From Diploscapter coronatus (Eukaryota > Nematoda > Chromadorea > Rhabditida > Rhabditidae), in NCBI GenBank assembly GCA_964036155.1, contig OZ038422.1:45593201-45657200 (forward strand): a stretch of DNA of 64,000 bases. Reading direction: 5' to 3'. Positions 12,086-23,449 of the stretch are shown here, piece after piece. Positions within the stretch are counted from its first letter, which is position 1, and each line of letters starts with the position of its first letter. Position numbers and translations under genes: made by a program. The notes beneath the pieces are model-generated. The model was not told where the DNA came from and searched no databases. It was given only the letters and a program-made list of their open reading frames with translations.

Positions 12086-13212
12086 GTTTAGCCTTCTACC
12101 TGAATTTTAGGATGTACAAATTTTTCAAAATACGGATAAAAATATGGGGCAAATTTCATCATAAAATCTATAAATAATTATATGGAAATAATTAAGAAAG
12201 CTGTGGCAGTTTATTTCGTTAAATGAATCAGTGAAATAATCGAAATACTGAATCCTCGAAAACTTCCTAGAATAAAGAAAAGAGACATCAAAAATAAAAT
12301 CAAAGGGGAGAAACTAACGAGTGGTTTCAGTGTTTTCTAATCAATTGAACTAACTCGTGAAAGTTAGCATTCCGCTTCTCGCTTTGCTAGTGTTCATCAA
12401 GGTTCAGTGCGAGTGTTTGCTAGTGAAAAACTGCTGCAATCGATATTTGCACATTTCGAAGTTCATGCGATAAAATTGCAGAAACAGAAGAAAGGATCCC
12501 AAAATGCATATCTTTTTTCAAGAGTTCAATATCAAATGAAACATTTGATATAGCAATAATAATAGTAAATAATTTCAAATATTTATTAGAATTAAGAGTC
12601 GAAAATAATTTAAATTCATTAATATGGTGGCACATATATAAATTCCTGAAACAACGCTTGTTATTGCGCATAATCTGCATTATTTCATTATTTTGAAGTT
12701 AAACTTGATACACGATGACAGCTTTTCTAACACCTATGACGTAAGACTATCCAAAAAATCACAAAAATGTTCCAAACTGTTATGCACCACTTTCAAATCA
12801 CCATTTGTTTAGTCAAATCTGTCAAAACGAGTATTTGAGGAAAAGGCAAGTAAATTCTAAGGCACATTCTACTAGTAAATTCGAATTTCTAGTTGTTGTA
12901 TTAATAATTTTCGATCAAAATCCAACAGCACCAAATTTATTTCCATAGACTGATTCTGAATTGCATTGCAAAGTTTCAACATTGGTTCACGCTGATACCT
13001 AATGATTATTCTTGCAAATAAGTATATCGAACGAAAAATTTGAATTTGATAGTAATATTTTAGACGAACAAGTAAGAAATAAATGAGGACAACATGGAAA
13101 AGTAGTTGTTACAGTTCCATCGTTGCATACCAAATAATTTGTGGAGAAAATCTTTTCCTTGTAAAATACATTGATATGAACCTTTTGCATATTAAAATTT
13201 TCACGATATTTA
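12086..13212. other. Intergenic, nothing recognisable
   Basis: AT-rich spacer between the ARM gene start and the mariner. It contains a stretch near 13095-13130 related to the small MITE at 10020. The minus-strand frame at 12680-12420 shows no features of a real protein. Confidence 0.45.
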
Positions 13213-14480
13213 TTAGGTTGTGGCATAAGTAATGAGAAAATTTTGGCATTTACATTTTATCATATTTTGCACAAATGAGACAACGAACGGATTAGAAGTA
13301 ATTGCCATTAGCATTGACTGTTTTCTTCCAACGACCTGGCAGAACATGGATACCAGCTCTGTAGAACTCCGCAGTCTGTGAGCCGAAGAATCCCTTCAGT
13401 GCAGATTCGACATCCTTACGATCCTTGAAGTTCTGTCCTCTAAGGAAGTGACTGAGGTGCTTGAAGAGGTGGTAATCAGAGAGGGCCAGGTCGGGACTGT
13501 AAGGGGGATGGGGTAGTACGTGCCATCCATAATCCCTCCAGTTCAGCCTTCACACTTCTTGCAACATACGGCTTAGCATTATCATGCTGGAAGTAGATTT
13601 CGGCCTGTGCTCCTCGAGTGTTTTCCAAATGTAACTTTAACTTTCGTAGTTGTGCAGTGTAGACCTGTGCCGTTACTGTTTCACCCTCCTTCAATGTCTC
13701 CCAGTATTCAATACCGTTCACACTCCACCATATACAGAGTAGGATCTTTTTGGGGTGTAGAGAGGGTTTAGGGACGTCTTCTGGTTGTTCATCCTCATCG
13801 ACCCACATTGCCCTTCTCTCACTGTTATCGTAGAGGACCCACCTTTCGTCCCCAGTGATAACACGATCCAGCTAGTTCGTTGTGCGATGATACGTTAGAA
13901 GATTCAAAGCAGCATCAACCCTCCTATCCTTGTCGAAATCCGAAAAAGCATGGGGTACCCATCTTCCAAACTTAGCCTTCTTCCCAATGGTCTTCAGTCC
14001 TCGGGCTGCAGTGGACCAGTCAACATCAAGGACTGTCCCCATATCCCGCGTAGTAAGATAGGGGTCATCCTCCACAATCTCCCGCAATTTGTCCAAATCC
14101 AGCTCCCGTGGACGACCTGACTTGGGTTCATCTTCAAACGAGTAGTCTTCTTCCTTGTAACGAGCGACATAACGATAGATGGTGGTTTGAGAGGGGGCAT
14201 TGGTGTCATACGTAGCAGTAAGTTTCTCATGGATATCCTTCACTTTGAGGCCACTTAGGAATAAAAAAAGAACTACATTCCGTAAATGAAAATTGTTGGG
14301 AATAAAAGCATTCGGCATGTCTCACTAGTAGACTGAGTCGATATGATGGTGGATTGTTTACGCATAGGGACCCTTCCACTATCTATCCCCCCAATGCACT
14401 TTGTCCCCTGATAACACATGAAAGAGAGAGGAACGGACAAACAACATGCAAAAATTCTCATTACTTATGCCACAACCTAA
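13213..14480 (-). mobile_element. mariner transposon (DD34D), degenerate
   Basis: The 1268-bp element is flanked by TA (13211-13212 and 14481-14482), with 26-bp perfect TIRs beginning TTAGGTTGTGGCATAAGTAA. This TIR start is typical of mariner elements. The transposase is on the minus strand and is broken. Confidence 0.93.
13292..14318 (-). pseudogene. mariner transposase, one stop and one frameshift
   Basis: The frame opens at 14318 (MPNAFIPNNFHLRNVVLFLF). It contains the N-terminal helix-turn-helix region (TTIYRYVARYKEE), EPKSGRPRELD linker, then ITGDERWVLYDN (first catalytic D) after an in-frame TAG at 13874-13872. The second D is in FQHDNAKPYVA. Just after this, near 13525, the frame changes, and the third D appears in the other frame as PPYSPDLALSDYHLF. 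The C-terminus ends VNANGNYF at 13292. The DD34D spacing and GDE motif are those of mariner. Two lesions make it inactive. Confidence 0.9.
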
Positions 14481-14549
14481 TATTTTGTCTCAATTTATCG
14501 ATTTTGATGATCACAAAGAAAGAATCTTACGTAGAATGTACCGTTGGCA

Positions 14550-17041
14550 TTAGTAGTAGTGATCCATTTGTAATCCCAATAGCCTACAAAAATGAAACAA
14601 ACGATAGAATGAAGAAGATCACAGCGAGCGTCCGAGACAAAATGACGCAAAGCATTTTCTGATGTATCTGACGATGGTGTTGCATTTGGAAGTTGAGTAA
14701 ATTAAAGAGATACTGTAGTTGGTCAATCACTTATCCCTTATCTGAACATGATTATGATATCGGATCGGTTACAAAAAAAATTACGACTGAAAATGATGTT
14801 TCGACAGTTCTTAATAAATAAAAGTGAAATTATTATTATAAATATATTAAAATAACCAAAAATTAATGAAGTTCTATTATTTAGAAAGATGATTGCAAAA
14901 AAACAGTAAACATGATTTTTTAAAATAAACGAAAAAATGATAATCTTTGAAAGTAAATTAACTCAAACAGTGTCAACAAATAAGAAATTGTCTGAAGACG
15001 TTCTTGAGGTTTATATAGAGTATTTTAACATTGCTCATACCTATAAATGCCGGCGTGAAACTACAGGTTTTATCAAGAAACCATTCATCGTTTTCGTCGT
15101 GATTTACTGGAATGATCATGACATGGAAATTCAACGAAGCACTTTGCAAAGATCTTCAATGTTTGACATGATTTTGTGGAAAATAAAGAATGACATATTA
15201 ATGCAGAAAATATTTATTCCGATATAATTTCATCAATACATAATTGCGCAACCTGAGGGTAAATGGTTTAGATAAAAAAAAGAATTTAGCAATACTTTGA
15301 CCAGTCATTGAGCAGAAGAAATTTACAAAGAACTTTAATCCTGTTTAATTCGGCAACATTTGGCAGTGATCGAATTAAATTAACTTCATTAAACTAAAAA
15401 ATGACATCTTAGGCATTCTAAACCATTTCGATTTTTCGTAGAATAAATCAGCTTTGTTGAATATGAATTTTGAATATTAAAATAGCCATTTTAAATATCG
15501 ATATTATGCCCTGGCACTCATTTCAGTTCCTTGATTCGTCGTTGAAAGCGGCCTATGGGAGCTAAAAATTATCCCACGAAATCCTTACAACACGAATTTT
15601 AAGCTTACCGTCGATTATTGATGCACACCCGTACTTCTTCGTAGAATAAAAATGCGAAACCCAGAATATATGAAATTATCCCTCCGAAAACGTACATGTA
15701 ACAGCCCCATCCTAGAGACATCTGAAATGGAAAATAAATTAAAAAGATTATAAATTTAATTTATAGAATTTTTCAATGTTCTTCTTCAAATTAAATGCTA
15801 TAAAGCATATTTTCTTAACAAATTCTAAAAGTGAAGGGTGCCGAATATTAGCATATGAGCTCATATTAAAATTTTCCCAATTTCGCTCATTTCTTCAGTT
15901 ATAAAATTGCCGAGTAAAACTTACATCACTGCTTGTGATATTGTTCAGAGGTGGAGTGCCGCAATATGAAGCTAGAATGCTCATGAAAAGTATTACAATC
16001 CATGCACCAGCTGAATTTCACGTTAAAAAAGAAGAAAAAAGTTATTCTCACCAAAATACAGTCCAATCCTGCATATGGACGGGAAATTTCGGAATTTATG
16101 CTCGATAGGCTCGGAGCAGCAGATCATTATTGTGATTAAGCTCCAGGTTAAAGGAACTATAATTACGATTCGAGCCAACCACATCAATAAATATGAGGCT
16201 AAATTTTTCAATCGTTTGGGTTAAAATATTAAAACTAAGATTCTTTTAGTCGAATCTTATCAAAATATGCACTGATATGAAATCCGTGATTTGGAAAGGT
16301 CATTACATTTCTATGGTGGAAAAGAATGTGATGCCATTCCAGATAGATTTTCTCTATAAAATGTCACAATATTTTCCTATTACCAATGAAATCTATCGTG
16401 AATTATGAAAGCCAATTGCGAAATCCCAGATCTATGATTAAACTAAGATAAAACCCATACCTGCCCCAGGTGCATTAATCTGCCTGAACGGTGCAGGCCA
16501 TCCTTCATATCCAGGAATCTTCTCGTCGTGCATCGACCACTCTTTGCACTTCGGTTTCGTTCCATTAAAGTAGCAGTCATCGTTCAATCCACGCTAAATT
16601 TTGAGAAGGAGAATATTTGGTTATTTCCAACTTATTATTCGACAATGAAATCGTAGAATAGAATTTTTCAGTAGTTTTTTTTTCTGAAAATATCAGCTTC
16701 TTGGAGACTTCAAAATAGTCACGAAATCAAACGGTGCGAAATCGCTCGACGAAGTGATCATTTCTTCAATCATCTCATATCAATAAGTTTCCTAGACTAG
16801 ATGATTTTGGATTTCAAATAGCCAACATTTTCCGAGCTATTTTAATAGTTTCCTACGTTTATCATAAAGAATGAAAAAAACTCACAGCGAATTTATCTAC
16901 TCCTTTTTCGACCGTAATCCATTCGTTGTTGATATATCCAACGAAAGTCAGAATCAGCGATACGATGAAACAGAAGCAAGCGAACACGAACGAGAGGAAG
17001 TGGCGTTGGGATTGGGGCGCAGAACTCACTGATGGTCGCAT
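14550..17041 (-). CDS. Claudin/PMP22-like four-transmembrane protein
   Basis: Exons 17041-16886, 16593-16461, 16198-16052, 16010-15925 and 15721-15609 are solid, with all phases matching. A final exon 14583-14550 adds RLLGLQMDHYY and a stop, for 222 residues. TM1 is FVFACFCFIVSLILTFVG, followed by an extracellular loop with NNEWIT and a Cys pair (DDCYFNG, KPKCKEW). TM2 is in MWLARIVIIVPLTWSLITIM, TM3 in AGAWIVILFMSILASY, TM4 in GGIISYILGFAFLFY. Length and W-C-C loop fit the PMP22/claudin superfamily, whose nematode members act at junctions or as channel subunits. A splice acceptor at 17126 upstream of the ATG suggests a spliced leader or 5'UTR exon. The last exon is uncertain: in another frame the same stretch reads YWDYKWITTTNANGTFY, resembling the first loop of a paralogue. 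Confidence 0.75.
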
Positions 17042-20000
17042 TGTTTTAGAATATAAAAATATTTTTTAGGAAAAGTCGAACATCACCATTTCATCATTAG
17101 ACCATTTTGTTCGAATGAATGAACCTGAAACAAAATCAATAAAAACTCTTCTCCGAACCTAAAGATGCTAACGATAAGCGAAGTTTGCTGATGAATAAAA
17201 AAAACTGCAAGAAGTGGAGAGAAAAAAGCGAGATAGATGCCCATTCTCAGTCAATAATGTTAAATTTCAAGAGCTGCAAAATTCTAAAAATGTAATCGAC
17301 AAATGAAATAGTCAATTTTCTAAACACACAAAATGCTAACGATGAGCAAATTGTATGAAAGAAGGTAGAGAATAGTAAGATGCAAAAGCGAAGAAGAGTG
17401 CGCAAGAATATGAAGGAATATGACTAAACGAGGACAGGGTAGAATAAGAAGAGAAGACCTCTTTGAAAGGCCAGAGGCAACGTTTTTGCCTTCCTTCACT
17501 CCTTCATTCCTCTAGCCTTAGCCCAGAGTCAGAATGAGTCAAGGTCAGATTTGCCTGTCCCTTGGGTAAAAACGAACGATTCCATAGATACAAAATAAAA
17601 CAACGATTTTGGATGACTGTGAGAAAATGTTTCATTTTGTTGTGACGATCAAGTGAAAAATTAGAAATAAAAAATTTTCTAGTCTGTTGAAAGGAGAAGA
17701 TCAATGAAAAATTGCTCATAGCTTTAAAAGTCAAATATGGAAAAGCAGGCTTATCGTCGATTCATAATTTCCGCTTTAAATTATTGGGTAATCAAAGCGC
17801 GAAAATTTGACACTTTTGCAAGAAACTTCTTCATCAAGAGTAGTTGAAAATAAAATTCTAAATATCTTCAAGGGGTCAGAAAAACTCATTTATTGCTGCG
17901 AAGATTAGCTTTTTTTACTATTCATGATAAACATGCAGAATAATCAATTTCTCGCTGAAGATTCTCAATCCATTTCCAAGCAATATTGCGTGAAAATATC
18001 GAATGTATAAAATTCCCAAAGGGAATAAGAATAAGGAAAATTGCAAAATAACATGGGAAGAATCGAGAGAAGCGAAGAAAGAAAGAGGACGAAAAGCTGA
18101 ATGATGCAGAAAGGCAAAAGCTGTGCAGTGAGATGCAGAAAGTCGCGTCTTGAATGTGTCGATTTGACTGAGAAAGGAAGGGAGAATTTCCTGAGAAAGT
18201 CAGTAGACACAAATCGATAGGAAATAGCATAGCTCTTCAAAAAATGATCGATTTCGTAAGATCAATTTGGGTTTTCTTTCTCTTCGGCGATGAAACTTGC
18301 TTAATTCAAAGGGTAAACTTCGAATTACAAAATGGTCGATTACTCAGAAATTTTATTATTTTTCAACAAAGATTAATCAAGTTTATCCGTTATGAAATAC
18401 AAATGAAATTTTAAGACGAACTAAAATCTAAAAATAACTGGCTACAAAAAAGTTGATCAGATTTTCCTCTCTGAAAAATATCGTTTTCAAAAAATTCATC
18501 AAATTTCCGGCGTCAATTAATTTTGCAATTCTTGAAAAAATAAACATAAAAAGCAGCAAGAAATCGATAATTTTCCAAAAATTTGATTTGTTGAAATTCA
18601 ACGAATTGTGAGTGCAAAAAGAAAGACAATGGAAGAAGAAATGAGATGAGAAATGAAGGAGGAACTGTGAGAATAAAGAAAGAAGAAAAAGATGCACAGT
18701 CCACAGAGAGAAGGGCGAAGGGCAGGTAAGTCAGTCATTTCGAATGCGGATGTTTGCGCCAACCGGCCTTTCTCTCCTTCTCTTCTTCTGTCTTTTCAAA
18801 GACTAACTAAACTAATTGGTGCCAGCTTCTTGGGTTATGAGTTGCATGCAAATGACCAGTTTCATGAAATTCAATCGAAAATTTTAGAAATCCAGTGAAG
18901 ATCAGCTGTATGACGATTACTCCAAAATTGCGAATGAGAAAAAAATGAACTTGAAGTTTGAAGTAGATAAAATCTTCATAATATCTTTTCCCAATCAGAA
19001 ATACGACTCCATAAAGCTCAGGAAAGCCATTAAAAATACGGTAATTTTTCACCTGCCAATGTTAGCTAATTTGTCGGGTCAAATTTCTTGCAAAACATTG
19101 AACGTTTGCAGTATCTAATCTGAATTATGAAGAGTTAAGTTAAAGAAACGTAAATTTCCATCTCTTAGATATTGACTTAGGTAAATTGGCAGGAAGAAGC
19201 GAGGGTTGTCATAGCAGCTAGGGATATGGAAAGAGAAAAACGAAAAATTGAGAAGAAGAAAAGGAGAAAGATGGAAAGAGAGTTGCATATTTGTATTCAG
19301 AATATGTTTGGATTTAGAAAGTAACAATTTCATCGATTTATTCTTCGAGCATAAAAGTGATATTTTTATGATTTACATTGGCGAACAAAGACTTAGAGTC
19401 ATTCATGAAATCCGTTATGACTAATTCATCCACTAATGCTTTCATTTTTGTTTAATTTCGGCACTTAATAGAAACATAGATTGGCAATAGGTTTCCAAAT
19501 CCTACCCAGATTGATTCGATAAAAGTAGGCTAAAAGCCTAATATCAATATTTGCAAGCGTTTTTCACATCATCATCTACGGATGTGCGTGGTTTGAACAA
19601 AATTGAAACCTAAACGGAAGAAACTTTCGAACTCCCTGAACAGAATCGAGAGATACTATTGAAAATCTATAACCAATCCAAACAGAACCGACTATTTTTT
19701 CAAAAATGTCGAACCGAACTCGCAAAAACCTGACACCATCTCTAATAAAATTCGGGATAATAAATTTTACGATCAATCTTCAAAGTCGGTTACTCGAATT
19801 GCTAATCTTGAAAATTAGGTTAGAAACGTGCATCGGTTCTCGCCTCGAATGCTAGAAATGGACAGAATTGCAGCTTTAACCTAATGAAGAATGAAGAAGA
19901 GATTATTTCTGAAGAGAGAAATAAGAAAAGGAAAGAACAGAAAAGAGAAGACGAATCAATTGGAATTGGGGCTGGAGGAAGAGAGCGAAGAGGGAAAAGG

Positions 20001-21472
20001 GGAAAAGCCAAGTTGAGGGCCATGAATTACGTAACGAGATTTGGGATATCCAGAAAGCTCAGATTCATAAATGCAGATTAGAGTTTTGAATGGGTAAATG
20101 TTGCAATTTCATTAATTTGTGAAGAAAATTTCTAAAATAGAGAATATCGAGAATAACAATTTCAGCTAAATTCAGCATGATTTTGAAAATGCATCGGTAA
20201 AATATAAATTGAAAGCATGTGGTTCTGACTATAGCTATTCCGGGGTCTAATTTCAGCCACCCTTTCTTTTCTGAAGCCTTGATAATGGAAGGTTGATATT
20301 CTTTTACAAATAGTTGATAAATCGGCATAAACTAGTCAGAAATTCAATTTACCTGAAAAATTCACTAAATCCTACAGTTTTTCAAAAATTTATTATTCTA
20401 ACTAAAAAAATTAGTATCTAACAATAAATCATCCAATTATGCCTATTTCAAGATGAATCGATTCAATCCTGTTTCACTCTGAGTAAAAATTTCGAAAAAT
20501 TTAATTAAAACTAGTCAATCTCCTAAACTCAGAGTTAGTTTCAATTCTATTAAATCTTTAAAAAATCAATTAATAAAATCTTGAAACCGAAATACATTTC
20601 CTTGACCTGACTGAGGACGAGGTGATTCTGACGATGATGCTAGGAATCGAGGACAGAATCGTGACATGAAACATGCGTCTTTGTCCAATATCTGTCGCAC
20701 GAAGTCCATTTAAAAATTTTTCACTTTTTCTGAGCAATTCCTTCAAGTTTTTTTTCGGAATATCCCTCTATTCTGCTTTCTTTTATCGATTTATTGAAAA
20801 CCAAAACATTTCAGATTTTCTCTGACAAACCCTTTTTTTCTTGCAGAATTGTGCTATTCCTCTCAAATTCGAATGCTTTTTGCATAAACATGCGCTTATA
20901 TTTCCCTGCATCTCTCTTCTCAGCCGATGAATCATTTTTCTTTTCACCATTTTAATTTTCTATCTTTTTCTAAATCAATCGATAATTCAAGACAATTAAT
21001 CTTCTAATTTTCAGAATCGTTTCTCAGCTTATATGTCTATCTAAATTGGACAAAATTTGATGCTCTAAATGCATCTATTTCTAATTTCTAATCTAAAATA
21101 AAATGATGACTACAATAGAATTATCTATTTCATCAGAAACTAAAATAACTGAAACAGATAACTCATATTTCAAAATTCTCTGGATAATTTTATGTAAGTA
21201 AAAATTTATAGACTTTTAGTGCAGTGATAATGCCGCGAAAGTAGTTCTTCAGTCTCTGCATCAATGCGCTAACAGCGTAGCATTTCGCGGTATTATCGGT
21301 GTACTACCGATATAAGTGATAAGCAGCGCAGATTCTGCGGTAATTTCTTAGTGGTCCGATCGATCTCGTTGGCGCGATCGATACATTATCAATGTCCAAA
21401 CGCGGGAAGAAATTTTCGATTCTTTGAATCTCTTTTCTTTGCATTTCTTCTGATTAACACTAATTCCTTCAG
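17042..21472. other. Gene-poor stretch, purine-rich, no convincing gene
   Basis: The plus strand is markedly rich in GA/AAG words (for example 18600-18720 and 19880-20020), so long open frames on the minus strand are Phe/Ser/Leu-rich artefacts. One minus-strand stretch at 20709-20607 could be a first exon: ATG, MDFVRQILDKDACFMSRF, ending CAG before gtcaag. No following exon was found. The missing first exons of the innexin could also lie here. Confidence 0.4.
21226..21297. repeat. Short inverted repeat (hairpin)
   Basis: gataatgccgcgaaa (21226-21240) is repeated in inverse as tttcgcggtattatc (21283-21297) around a loop of about 42 bp. It may be the core of a small foldback element. It lies about 175 bp upstream of the first innexin exon. 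Confidence 0.6.
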
Positions 21473-22148
21473 GTATGTTGGTTCGCCGATACATTACAAA
21501 TTCCTCCAGAGCATCTCTTCTCCATGAAACAGGTGGTAGAGAGCTACTGTTACATTAGTAGCACATACATCGTGCCATTAAAAAAGACATCCCGCAAGAG
21601 ACGAGCGAACGTAACCAGGTATTCAAGTCTTTCATGAACAAATAAATAATATACTAATTTTTCAGACACAAATCCACTATTTTCAGTGGGTTCCTTTTAT
21701 GTTGGCACTTCAACGGCTTCTCTTCTTCCTTCCTAGCTTCATCTGGACATACCAGGATAAGATAACTGGTAAGCTTTGTTTGATTGTGTACACTGCACAA
21801 ACATGTAATAGATTTTCGAAAAATAAATAATAAATTGATTTCAGTTCATTTCTCAATTAAAAGGGTAGAAACTCAACGAAAGTCGTATGCTCATCTCAGT
21901 ATTGATTGCATATGAGTGTCAATCTTAAGTGAGAAGTAACTGCATCTGAGACAGTTTTAGACGAAGAATAATTAGATTGATCATATTAAGTGTTTTGTAG
22001 GAATCTGTCTGAAAACAGCCATTGAAGAAGCGGTGAACATCAAGACGATGACTAGGGGAGACAGAATGAAAGGAGCCCAAGGACTAGTCCGCTACTTGTC
22101 TGATGTTCTCCGAATCGATGACCAAGAGCCTCTTCAGGATCGAAGCTG
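21473..22148 (+). CDS. Innexin, internal exons only
   Basis: Three exons: 21473-21610, 21687-21768 and 22001-about 22148. The first encodes the end of the first extracellular loop (VESYCYISSTYIVP, against the family pattern YCxxxNTYFxP). The second gives WVPFMLALQRLLFFLPSFIW, the innexin TM2 signature (family QWVPFxLxLQxxxFYLPxxxW). The third gives the cytoplasmic loop (RMKGAQGLVRYLSDVL, against xxGxxxLVRxLxDxL). Innexins form gap junctions and hemichannels. TM1 and its start exon are not found upstream, and TM3-TM4 with the second Cys loop are not found downstream. The last donor (gtcttg) is weak. It is either a truncated pseudogene or a gene with very long introns; the tail exons at 32627-32847 on the same strand are one speculative continuation. 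Confidence 0.7.
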
Positions 22149-22904
22149 GTCTTGTTGGTTAGTGGCTCACTTATTATCTCATACCCCCACCTCTCCATCT
22201 CTTTCTGGGCTCTATCTCACTGTTCTATATTTATTGGTGCGCTTCGTCGACGAGTACGCTTCCGTTCCATGTGAAATGTTCGTTCCTGTCTAACAGGGCA
22301 TTCAATAACAATTTATCGGTTCAGTTGATTTTGGTATTTTCAGACGACTACAACGGCTACCACGACTGTAACGTCGTCTCCTATCGCCGTGTCTTTAAAT
22401 TTCAAACTTTGCGGATACGCACGCTCTTTTGTTATATTACGGTAGAAGATTGTGGTTTACTCTTTCGCTCTCACAACTTTTTTTTTATCTCTATATCTCA
22501 CATTCTTCTTCGGTTTTTCTTGTAACTCACTGAGCTCTTTCGTTTTTTTTTGTATAGAATCAATAAACCTTCATTCAGTATCGCGTTTTCGTCTTATTAG
22601 AGCGCATCTAGCTTTACTAACCCCCGACTGAGCACTAACTCAGTTGCACACAAACCTCGTCAGGTATCAATTTCACCAGATTTTTCGGCCTGCGAAATTG
22701 GGTGTATCGAACTATGATTCAATTGTAATTGTTTCGTTGTGAGAGTGGGTTAGAATTTACGTATGCATCGGTGATGAAAATTTGGTGCAAAACGTGGACT
22801 GTGGGTTTGGCTTAGTTGTTATCGTGAGTTGTCATGAAGCTTCGAATTCGAAAACCAAACTTCGAGGGTTTTTCAGAGTCGAATCAACTTCGACTACAAC
22901 TTTG
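22149..22904. other. No gene seen; pyrimidine-rich, LTR-like end possible
   Basis: Open frames continue past the last innexin exon but lose innexin similarity. At 22480-22640 there is a T-rich tract, AATAAA and a C-rich stretch that vaguely resembles the end of an LTR, but I find no matching second copy or TG...CA boundaries. Confidence 0.3.
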
Positions 22905-23449
22905 ATTTTATGATTGACCAATCTTGTCCATATAAAATCGTTTTTATATGGCTCATTATTTTGCATAGTTTTAATGTTGGTATAAATTACTGCATTCAAT
23001 TGGCTATGATTTTTATTCTATTCAACCAAATCTTATCTTATTAAAAATAAAATAATTTCGTAGCATTATTTAAAAGCAAATCCCTGTTCGATTTTTGTTC
23101 ATGGTTTCAATTATATTGCTAACTTTCGAACCCTATCTGAAATTAGTCGCTGCATTCGCAGTGAGCAATAAAAATATTATTCGTCAACTGAATTCAATGA
23201 TAACACTTCAATGCCAAACGAGAAAAGACCTAGTTTTACACTGATAAGAATGCTTGTTCGAATCATTTGACTGGTAAGGATAATAAAAAAGGAGTTTATT
23301 ATTAAAAAATGTCAAAGATACGATCATGATTCACTGATTAGCATAAATATGTGATTATTTTATTTATAGCTAGGATAGTTTACCATGGATGGCAAGAGAT
23401 ATTTTCAAAATGATAAGGCAAATCAGATTGCAATGGATTTTATATTTAA
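22905..23449 (+). repeat. Left part of segmental duplication, copy A
   Basis: Collinear with 40378-40910: both contain the words aatcttgtccatat, tttcaattatattgctaactttcgaa and ttgactg.taaggataataaaaaa with scattered differences. Similarity stops at 23449, where a foldback element begins, and resumes at 26628. Confidence 0.85.

Noticed and set aside
17504..20328. Many Phe/Leu/Ser-rich minus-strand ORFs
   Set aside because: They arise from the purine-rich plus strand, are low-complexity, and have no exon partners.
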